Positions 51,500 through 64,000 of a DNA stretch of 64,000 nt are shown here, in pieces. Source of the stretch: Latrodectus hesperus (Eukaryota > Arthropoda > Arachnida > Araneae > Theridiidae); contig CM075851.1 of the NCBI GenBank assembly GCA_037975125.1, positions 119,690,908-119,754,907 on the forward strand, given 5' to 3'. The position numbers and the translations under genes were made by a program. How positions within the stretch are numbered: the first letter of the stretch is position 1; each line of letters opens with the position of its first letter. Under the pieces are notes generated by a model, which saw only the letters and a list, made by a program, of their open reading frames with translations, made no database searches and was not told where the DNA came from.

Positions 51500-52540
51500 A
51501 TATTCCAATTCTTGACTGACCAGTGTCTCAACCAAGTCATACATGTATTAGCATACTTATTCTCACTTCTTTCAATGGCAACGTGAAAACATAAAGAACG
51601 TTCTTGTTTACCTTATATTTAGAAATAAGAGACTAAAATGATTATGATCTAAAACTGCAATTAGAAAGTCAACAAGTCGCAAACAAACTGTATAATAGTA
51701 AATGTCTGAATAGAGAAAAGATTACACATTTTGCCAGAAAAATTAACAGTAAAAGATAAATTTAAAATAAATTAAAATATAAGGTAAATGTATAGTTAAA
51801 ATTAAATATTTTTATGATCAGTAATGATCATGAAAATATCTGAAAGTGAATACAATTTTATTTTGTAAACATGTAGCTTAATACAACAAATTATAATATT
51901 TCATAAGCAATGAAGATAGATTCTAAATTCATGATGTATGCATTGTTAAGATCAATTATTCACACTTTGTCCTCAAGACTACTAAAAGAATCATAAAGTA
52001 GATTAAAGTGTAATGATTTTGTAAATATATATTCTTATATTTAAAATAATTCACATTTAGTCCATTTATTCACTCTTCCTCATCTTCATTTATTAGGCAT
52101 TAAATGCTTGTGATTAAATTCTTTGTACTACATTATTAAATGCATTGTAGGAAATATAAAATAAATTTTCTTATATGAAAGTACTAAATATAAAAAATAA
52201 AGCTTAATAATTTTAAGATCTGTGTTATATTTTATAAAAACAAATTGTAAGAGCTTGGTCTTTAATTCTACTCAGTATTAATAAATTATAGTCTTCATTT
52301 TGTTCATTGAATGTCCTTCATTTTCAGGTTACAATGTATTTATTTAACTAATTTTACTGCGCTGTTAATCATAATTTGTTTCAAATCATTACTTTTTTCA
52401 TTAATGAATTGCAATATAACGCTGATTTGTCAACAACAATTTCCTTACTTTAAACATTGAATTATTGCCTATTTGACGCCACGAATTTTAACTACTTTTC
52501 TTTTTCTGACTGTTACATATTATCTAAGAAATTGGCGAAA
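51500..52540. other. AT-rich stretch, nothing assigned
   Basis: No coding or repeat feature recognised. Confidence 0.5.
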
Positions 52541-52549
52541 TTATGCAAT

Positions 52550-53150
52550 TAGAAATAGGAATCCCGTGCAAGGTGATCTCCGTGGAGTGTAACCCACCTC
52601 AAGGGAATGCAAGGGCGATTCTTGCCAAGGTCAAGGCACAGAAATCCCGGTCATTTGGCGCCTTCTGTCTTTGTTTGCCTTAACCTTGACTCATTACGCT
52701 CTGAAAGTAATTAATCTCATGCAAACACACGCACGCCTTAACATCGAATCCACTCCCAAAGTGACCTTTTCTTATTTGAAATTATCATACGACGCCATCG
52801 ATTTTCCTCATTATCCAGCTAAATCATATGACAACCTACCAAGAAATGAGCAATCGCTTACTGGACACTCTGAATTAGATTGGAAATAGCAAAAGTTGTG
52901 AAACCTGTCAATTAAGAAATAGTTCTCCGTTTACCTGAACTGACTGCTTGCATAAATTAGATAGATGACTAAAACTGTATATCATGAGAATGTAGTTCAC
53001 GACAGAAGAGCTAAAGCCATGGGTTGGCCCGCCTGCTAAACCTCGCACGCACGAAATTGCTCTCCTTACTCCTTTATTACCCTTCTGGAGTCTTAAAGTC
53101 TGAGAATGAAAAACGACCTTCTTTACTGTCAATCAAATCGGATCGCAATA
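52550..53150. other. GC-richer island, unassigned
   Basis: Contrasts with AT-rich flanks. It contains an imperfect hairpin: caaggtcaaggca near 52636 pairs with tgccttaaccttg near 52678. Small open frames occur at 52671-52889 (+) and 52908-53132 (-). No domain or clear splice sites. Could be a regulatory island, an old repeat or a non-coding exon. Confidence 0.35.
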
Positions 53151-53399
53151 ATTCTACACCTGTAGTCTCATACATATTCATGAGATGTCATCACTTCTTG
53201 TAATATTTTTTGTATTAATGATCTCTGCGCAGCTCTTTGCTCCAGCAAAAAATTATTTGCTAAAAATTAAGCATTTATTTTCTTGCATATATTGCTTAGC
53301 AACAGTATCATCTCGTACGCACTGCAACCAATGCACTCAATATTTGCATCTGATTTATTACAATTATATAAAAAAATAATTATTTGCAGTGATTATAAA

Positions 53400-57035
<3,636 letters not shown>

Positions 57036-57589
57036 GGAGCCACCAAAGACTAAAATCAGCAGATACCATCAAACTCTTAATATTACCTTCTCTAAGAAAC
57101 TTATTTTCTCTGTTCACTTAAAAAATTCCTGTAGAAGAATTTAACTCACTGAGAGGTTAAGAAGAATCTCAAGAAACCAATAAAGAATTTTCCAGAAATA
57201 AATGATTTCTTTCTGCAAAACTGTAATTAAATGGATGCTATATCATGGAGTAGTTGGCTAGTTAAACCTTTCGAGGACCAGATCCATTTTCAAACTCTTT
57301 ACAATGTAACAAAGCTTCCAGATGAGCCTCATCGATGTATTCAGGGACATCCTCTGCTTCAACCCTTCTCAGAAACACGCTTAACATTCTTGGATTGGCA
57401 AATAGAAATGAAGGTAAAATACGTTAAACTTACTGTATGATATATTTATTGGAACTATCTTTCATTAACTCCTCAAGATCTCAATGACCTGTTGTGCGAA
57501 ACTTCCCCACATCTGGACTACTTCAATCTTGAATATATCATATATATAGAAAAATCCTTATAATGTTTCAATTACAATAACAGGACATC

Positions 57590-57960
57590 TCTTAATACTC
57601 ATAGATGGATCTAAACTTAAGATGGAGTTTATTTTGGTTTTGCTTGGTTTTAGAGCGTTATTCAAAATTTACCTGGTATATGAAACCCATAAATTCCATT
57701 TTTAGGCATCAGTGTGTACCCTGAAGGAAGTCATCATATTTTCTATAAAACAGCAATTCTTTGTTCTCATCAAATCATATGGCCGAGCAGCTATCAAGTT
57801 TATTATCAATGCGACCAACAACAGCTCTGAAATCTGCTACATTCAAAAACTGCAAATTTCATACTGTAAAAGTCATGATTAATATTGGAATGATTGGTAA
57901 CAAGGAAGCAATAAATTAGCAAAGAAGGAAGCCTATAAGAGCCAATTAAACTCCCACATC
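57590..57960 (+). pseudogene. LINE RNase H fragment
   Basis: Pieces of RNase H: ILIDGSKLKMEF (usual YTDGSK), a middle SIKQQFFVLIKS, and INIGMIGNKEANKLAKKEAY corresponding to GH.GI.GNE.AD.LAK. Frameshifts separate them and the catalytic context is decayed. It probably belongs to an I/Jockey-type LINE remnant; the region to about 58350 may be its tail. Polymerase parts were not seen. Confidence 0.5.
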
Positions 57961-58359
57961 GAAGGAATGTCATCAAATAAATCCATAAGATCTGTGTTTT
58001 AAAATAAGAGAAAACTGAATGCAATGAACAGGAAGGCACATTTTTTAGCTTTATCTTACAGTAAGCTGAAATCCAATGAAATAGAGTTGAAATGAAATTA
58101 TTTTCATGACCGGATATAGCCCATTATCTTCCTGCTTAGAGACAACATTTTATCGTCTCTAATAATTGCTCCAGCGAAGATGAGTGTCAAGTATTTTATT
58201 ATGTCACAGCGTGTCCAATGATGAACTCTTGGCTTATAGCTATTTTTTCAGCTGAAAAACTCAGTACGTTGACGCAAAGGATCTTTGACAACAAGATCTC
58301 TAAAAGCTGACTCAAATCCCACATGATTCTTCTCACTGCTCAAGAGCACATTTGTACGT

Positions 58360-59790
58360 GGCTCATTAAATATAAGGAATAATAGTTTCGGTGTTTTTCT
58401 CATGATTAAATCTTAAAAGTATTTTCTCCATCAATGTCTATTATCTGTACCCCAGCAAAGACACTTTCAGCGTGGATATTTTCTCTCTGTTTTTAGAATC
58501 ATTTTCCTCAAAGTAAATTTTAGTCAACACGCAAGATGCATATAATTAATTTTATCTGTTTTCTAATTAAATATATATAATTGGCTTTTTGTAAATATTT
58601 TCCTTTGAAACATGTATAACCTAATAAAATTTAAGAATCCCTTAATTTAAATCTTAAAAAATAATTAATAAATTTTTAGTGTTTCTAAATCAAAATTGTG
58701 TTCAGAAGTTTCATCGAAGAGCTTCTCCATTCTTTTTCGTGTTAGCTAACTTGATAAATTGCTCCATTGGGAATTATTTACTCCTGAAATTTTCCAATTT
58801 TAGACAAAGTTATACGCCATTTTAAAAGCTTACCCAGAGGGTGATAAAATACATATGTAATTAAAAAAATTCAGAAAATTGAAAGGTATTAATAATCTTT
58901 TTATTTATTCTGTTATTAAAAAATATATAAACTTTAAAAATTATCCTTTTCTTCTCATCATGCTTACATTTTCTCTATCATGAATGAAAAACGTAATTCA
59001 ACCGATTACAGATAAAATTATGAAAAATTCGCTGCCTTTGAAACAGTATATCTTAATTTTTGTCTTTAAATACAATGAATGTGTAAGCTACCGACGATGT
59101 TTTACTGTGGTTGTCCTCAAAATTAGTTAAAAAATAATTACATGAAAAAGTTTTCTTATCCAAATCGTTATTCATGAACGGGTAAATTTAACCCTTGTAA
59201 AATGTGAAGTGAATCACCCACAGGAAGATTTGAAGGGCCAACAAGCAATAAGTTATAGCGTTTCACTTTTATATACAATCAAGAAATCTGAATCACTCTT
59301 GTTGCTCAAATATCAAATTTATGATTTCACAATTTTAAATTTGTATGATTCTTTATCTCCTTAATATTATTATTTGACAGTGAATCAGACGAAACATCAA
59401 TTATTTTTAAGTTATTTTAAATACGACAAAATATTCAAATTTAAATTTAAAGTAGCAAAATGTACATCAAATAATTGCGAAGCAAAAATAATCACATATC
59501 TTAGTAAAAAACAGAAGTACAAAACTAAAAAATATGCATTTCTACTGATAATACCCAAATTGGCATAAAATATCACCGTAATTTGAAAATTTTCGCTTAT
59601 CAAATTACATCATTTACGAGCTAAATGGTGACGAAAAATTAAATATTCTTTGAAAATTTTGGATGCTATCTGAAACACAAATTATTCTAAGTTTTTCTAT
59701 TTTGATAATGAAAATTAATAGGAAATTTCGATGCAGTTTCCAGTTTTAACATCAATAACTAGCTTATTCCAAAATTGAAAAGCAATGTTA
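58360..59790. other. AT-rich stretch, nothing assigned
   Basis: Overlapping small frames on both strands at 59374-59603 are AT-driven. No element recognised. Confidence 0.5.
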
Positions 59791-59801
59791 CTAAAAATTT
59801 G

Positions 59802-61058
59802 GGTACTTACGTATTATCGCAACCATGCCAACCTCTAGGATAACTTGCCAAATTGGCAACCCCAATGTTGCACGCATCTAAGGCGCTGAATTGGCAACCA
59901 TGTGCGTCTTTTCAAATTTCCCCGCTTGCCACCTTTCTCAGCCTAACTGTTCTTTGAAAATGGCAAGGTCGAATATTATAATGCGAATCAGGGATTTACC
60001 AAAAAAGAGATGGCGTTACACTTTTACAGAAAAATAAGATTTTACCAGATGTTAGGATATGTACCAGCTCTCACCCGATAAAGCTTTACTTTGGAAAACA
60101 GATTTTTTGGGAGTGCAAAGTTGTAACTTGTAATCAACACGCGGGAATAAAAAGTGGTAATTGGTTGTAGAGAAGCCGTACTCCGTTATTAACAGCAGTA
60201 AGATTCATGTATTGCTGGTGAAAAGAATTAACATTAGTCAAATTTTTTGAGGGAGAACTTAATTTAGCAGACAAAACAGTCATAGCCTGGAATAATTATA
60301 TGAGAGAGATTTGTATTCTTCACACATGGAATGCAAAGAAAAAACGAAAATAGGTGGACCTGGGTGCATTGTGGAAATAGATGAAAGCTTATTCACAAAA
60401 AGGAAAAATAATTCGGGTCGAATATTGCCAGAGCAATGGATTTTTGGTGGCGTCTGTCGAGAGACCAAACAAGCATTTTTAACAATCGTTCCTGATAGAA
60501 CTGCAGCCACGCTTTTCTAGAAATTTGTCGAAAACATTGAGAAAGGGAGTACACTTTATTCTGACAGTTGGAGAGCGTATCAAACTGATCAATTGGCAAT
60601 CGCTGGATTTAATCATTTAAGAGTAAATCACAAATTTAATTTTGTCGACCCCAAAACGGATGTGATTACTCAAAGAATGTGGGGTTCCGCGAAATGGAGG
60701 AACAAGAGACAACGTGGTACAGGAAGACACTATCTTGAGTCTTACTTGGCAGAGAATTCATATGGCGACAAAACCAAGAATATGATAAAAAAAATGTTTT
60801 GATTTTGTTTTAAAAACCATTTTGCAATATTTTCCACCAAAACGTAATTGATATATAGTCAAATAAAGGTAAGAATTATACAGATAAAAATTACTTATTA
60901 TTTTTCTTCATATATCATTTATTATTTTCTTTCGTACTGTTTTTATCACAATGTACATTTCAACTACGCACTCCATGTTCCGTCAGCATATTCCGTTTTC
61001 AGAATTGGCCCGGTTTTATATAATGCCGCCAATATGGTTGCGATAATACGTAAGTACC
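59802..61058 (+). mobile_element. Merlin DNA transposon with 8-bp target duplication
   Basis: 1257-bp element. The 25-bp terminal inverted repeats are identical on reading: left 59802-59826 begins ggtacttacgtattatcgca, right 61034-61058 is its inverse. Flanking aaaatttg occurs at 59794-59801 and 61059-61066, an 8-bp target duplication as known for Merlin. The interior encodes an IS1595/ISXO2-like transposase. The element is complete in structure but its gene is broken. Confidence 0.93.
60070..60802 (+). pseudogene. Merlin (IS1595/ISXO2-like) transposase, broken
   Basis: An N-terminal part in another frame includes WECKVVTCNQHAGIKSGNW and FFEGELNLADKTVIAW. After a frameshift near 60310 the main frame has [19 protein letters not shown] with the first Asp at 60380-60382, [18 protein letters not shown], a TAG stop at 60518-60520, then TLYSDSWRAY with the second Asp and VNHKFNFVDPKTDVITQRMW. 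Family members have a Glu just before that final Met/Trp segment (TIES.W); here the position is not Glu, so the third catalytic residue seems lost. The stop is in frame, so one change restores reading through, but the copy lacks its Glu. Confidence 0.85.
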
Positions 61059-61066
61059 AAAATTTG

Positions 61067-61630
61067 TTTAGTTATTTTTCCAAGAAATATGCGGGAAAAT
61101 CAAGTTGCCAATCATTGGAACAATTAGTAATCAGTGTCTTTGTTTCTAATGAAAATCAACAGAAAAACTTCGTGAACACTGAAAAAAGAGTAAGACACAC
61201 AGTTTTCCGTAACTGCAGACAAATTAAGTGACACTATACTTGGGCTTAAGCCAGCTGTAATTCAATTTATGCAAAAGAAATTCGAAAATAAATCAGTCCT
61301 ATCAGAATTTTCTGCTAAAAAAATGTACTATTTTTTAAAACAGCCTTGTAGTTTCAGTCAAATTAAGAGATAGATGAAGTTAGCAAACATAATCAGTCAT
61401 TTGTAACTTTTGTCAATTGATGCCGGAAATCAAATAACAAAAACTGAAAAGGAATGATTTCCTAATATTGCATTTCATCATATATTACCTAAAATCCAAT
61501 ACTAATTATAAAAATATTCTAACATTAATTTAGAACATTATTTCATATATGTTCTCATGCTTGTAAGGAGAAATTCATTGAAAAACTTAATTTAAATATT
61601 TTTCTATTTCAGCAGTTGAAATCAAAAAAG
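61067..61630. other. Spacer between Merlin and Gypsy elements
   Basis: AT-rich. The open frame at 60848-61231 spans the Merlin right end and is not a gene. Nothing else seen. Confidence 0.5.
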
Positions 61631-61632
61631 TT

Positions 61633-61992
61633 TGTTTGACAGAGCGAGCCATTTTTACGTTAAGATCTATGTGAAAATCAAGCGCTTAACGGAAATGAGA
61701 ACTTCCGATTTCGCTATGTGCCGATGGATGAGACACAAGAGACTTGTTAGACGAAGTCTCGTGTTGGAGCGAGAAGAACGGTGTGGTTGTGTGCAAGTGG
61801 TAACGGAGGTCCCGCTTCCGGGCTATGGAAAATACATGTGTTTTGAATAATGTAGAAAGAAACGTCTAAATGTATGGATGTGCTAATGATTAATCATATA
61901 TATATTAATGTGAAATAAATGTGTCGTCCAAAATGAAGGTATTTTGTGTTATTGAACGATTCTGGAAACGACAGGTTCATGAAAATATCACA
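61633..61992 (+). repeat. Putative 5' LTR of Ty3/Gypsy element
   Basis: Bounded by TGTTTGAC and ATCACA, about 360 bp, GC-richer than its flanks, with AATAAA near 61914. Three bases later a primer-binding-like tggctcatcatctcc (61996-62010) begins. Without the 3' LTR in the window the boundaries are inferred. Confidence 0.4.
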
Positions 61993-62010
61993 TTTTGGCT
62001 CATCATCTCC

Positions 62011-63403
62011 AGAATGTGTTCCGGATTAATACAAAATAATAGGATATGAATTATAGAAAAGTGTCTACAAAGTAGTGAGTCTGTATATTTTGACTGCTTC
62101 TCATTCCATTAAGAGCCAATATTTATTTTAATTATGTCTGATTTAAGGGAACACATTTGTGTATGTTTTAGAATTTTCTTAAATTTCTTTGTAGGATTTT
62201 GTTTAAAAATTAAATGTAATAAATTAATAAAATAGTTTAAACATTGAAAATATCAAGATAAAAATAAATATGTGTAATGTTTAATTTAATTGAGAAAATA
62301 TTTAAGGTTCGATATTGGTTTCGAATTATAATTGGTTATTGATAATGTTCATTAATATTCAGAAAAGCTTTTTTTCTCTAACTGGTGATATTATTAAAAA
62401 GTATATATATAATTTTCTTTTACTAAGAAAAAATATATATTTGAAATTTGTTCGGTAAAACCAATTAATGTCGAATAATAATGTTGTTGCTAATTGTCAA
62501 TTTCTTGAGTTATGTGTATTATTTTAAAAGCTGCTGTATGTATTATTTTATAGTAAATTGATGAAACCTATTTTTGGTTTAATGTGATATAATAGGATAT
62601 AAATGTTTTTGCTTATAGAATTTTCATGATCCTTCTGTTGCTTATTATGTAAATGATGTAAGTTTATGGAATAAGAAACTATTTCAAGAAAGTTTAAATG
62701 CTTTTTAATTGTTTATTGTTTTGCATTATTAAATAACGTGATCAGAATTATTCAATGTTATAAGGTATATTAATTATTTACTACGATTGTATTTACTATT
62801 TATGTAAAGTAACTAAGTTTAGATATTAAATTTTGATTCAAAACCGAAAGTGTGAAAGATATTTGAGAGTGGAAATTTTGAATTATTTTATATTTCGAAA
62901 GTAATTGTGCTAGCAACGGAAAATAATAGTTTTTTGATTGTTTTTCGATAGCTCTGATTTATATTTTTTTAAGGTAAAATAATATATGGAAATAGTGATG
63001 AACATAAATGCATATTACTAAAAATTATTTTAACATTTTATTGACTTAAGTTGTCATGTTTAATTATCTACTGTGATAAGGATTTATTTAATTTGAATTA
63101 CTTAAAGTGGGATTATGATTCGTATATGTATATTCTTTTAACTTGTTTTGAATTGTTTTCATTCCTTAATGTGCATTATATAATTGAGGTTTTATAGTGT
63201 GTTGAAATGAAAACCGAAAATATAAATTTCTCAATTTAGTATTAGAATAAATTATTTAAGTCTTTTATTTTTGGTGCACATACGTAAACGAAAGTGTTTT
63301 ATTGATTTAACAAATGAAAGGTGATTAATGTGAATTTAAATGTTTTATTTTTAATAATTGATAATTTAAGGTTTTGTAATTTGCAACAATATTAGTTGTT
63401 AAA
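62011..63403 (+). other. Long AT-rich leader before gag
   Basis: About 1.4 kb without any open frame of note between the putative primer-binding site and the gag start. It could be a long leader, or the LTR assignment may be wrong. Confidence 0.4.
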
Positions 63404-63808
63404 ATGGCATTTGCATTCTTGGATAAAGCTCGAAAGGATGATCTGTTAATATTGGCTAGTGAGTTAGGAAAACTAATTCCTCCGGACGCAAAAATAATAG
63501 ATTTAAAAAATGGGATTACACAATCTAAACATTATGAAGAGTCATTTGTTCGAGAATTAATAAATACAATAAATTCCGATCGGATAGAGAGAGATAGAGA
63601 AAAAGCCAAAGCTGAAGAAAGGGAACGTGAATTAGAAGAGAAACAAAGAGAACGTGAGCATGAACTTAAAATGCGTGAATTAGAAATAAAAGAAAAGGAA
63701 GATGAGTGCAATTCGGAAAGCACTGTTGAATATGGGCGAGATAAATTAGGAAAAACTTTTCTAGATTATTTAAATATAATGAAAGGGGTAATTATAAATA
63801 GGTATTAA
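63404..63808 (+). pseudogene. Ty3/Gypsy gag N-terminal region
   Basis: Starts MAFAFLDKARKDDLLILASE and continues into a strongly charged Glu/Arg/Lys coiled coil (about residues 55-105). The open frame stops at 63808. Only about 20 bp later, in another phase, a CCHC-like zinc knuckle appears (YYKCEEEGHLKKFC, 63810-63860), with its first Cys replaced by Tyr. The usual capsid domain between coiled coil and knuckle is not seen, suggesting an internal deletion. Similar N-termini precede Gypsy pol genes in arachnid genomes as I recall; unchecked. Confidence 0.6.
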
Positions 63809-64000
63809 AGTATTACAAATGTGAGGAAGAGGGTCATTTGAAGAAATTTTGCCCGCAAGTGAATACAGTATCTCAAGTTTCTAATAGGAGTGAAACTGAA
63901 GAAGTAAACAAGAAAGGGTTAAATGAACTTTGCATCAAAATAGGTAATGCAAGTTTCGATTGGGAAATTCCAATCAGTGAAAAGGATGGTGAGCTTTTAC
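63809..64000 (+). pseudogene. Gypsy gag knuckle and start of pol, cut by window end
   Basis: Frame with KYYKCEEEGHLKKFCPQ, then KKGLNELCIKIGNASFDWEI, stays open to the window end. It likely leads into protease. Position and knuckle support gag-pol of a Ty3/Gypsy element continuing past 64000. Confidence 0.5.

Overview
This is an AT-rich (by eye around 70% A+T) animal nuclear segment. It has spliced genes with GT-AG introns and one GC-AG intron, long AT-rich introns, TA microsatellites and many decayed transposons. The mix of Tc1, mariner, DUF4817-type mariner-like, Merlin, BEL/Pao, Ty3/Gypsy, I/Jockey-type LINE and tRNA-derived SINEs, together with a His-rich secreted protein of an arthropod type, points to an arthropod, most likely an arachnid such as a spider. 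The species is not determinable from the window.

The best-supported host gene lies on the + strand at 13317-20556. A mini-exon (ATG AAG) has a TATA box upstream. A 3.6-kb intron, a signal-peptide/acidic exon, a 1.9-kb intron with a GC donor, and a long last exon follow. The predicted product is a 599-residue secreted protein with a His/Asp/Lys-rich middle and a Pro/Val/Tyr/Gln-rich tail. Both introns hold dead Tc1 transposases. A second gene model lies on the - strand at 34143-38069: four phase-0 coding exons, a 185-residue product that I do not recognise, and a polyadenylation signal just after the stop. Isolated exon candidates are at 7904-8008 (internal), 28247-28353 (terminal) and 2455-2486 (initial, weak).

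The rest is mostly mobile DNA. Left to right: mariner C-terminal fragment (about 2610-2820); Tc1 remnants inside the two introns; a complete but frameshifted Tc1 element with long IR/DR ends (21510-23152); a tRNA-SINE (about 24900-25130); a LINE 3' fragment (about 26410-26720, -); a DUF4817 fragment (about 28870-29215); a decayed I/Jockey-type LINE (about 29220-33810) with a SINE in its FADD box; a 3' Tc1 fragment (35540-36020); a second - strand SINE (about 42127-42385); a complete BEL/Pao element (43223-49629, -) with two 306-bp LTRs; a truncated mariner (about 50620-51432, -); a DUF4817 mariner-like element (about 55170-57035, -); a LINE RNase H fragment (about 57590-57960); a complete Merlin element with 8-bp target duplication (59802-61058); and the 5' end of a Ty3/Gypsy element (about 61633 to the window end). 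Long intervals between these are AT-rich with nothing recognisable.

No multi-gene system is evident. The items most worth a second look are the His-rich gene, the - strand orphan gene, the Merlin element, and the BEL element, whose LTRs are almost identical although its reading frame is broken.
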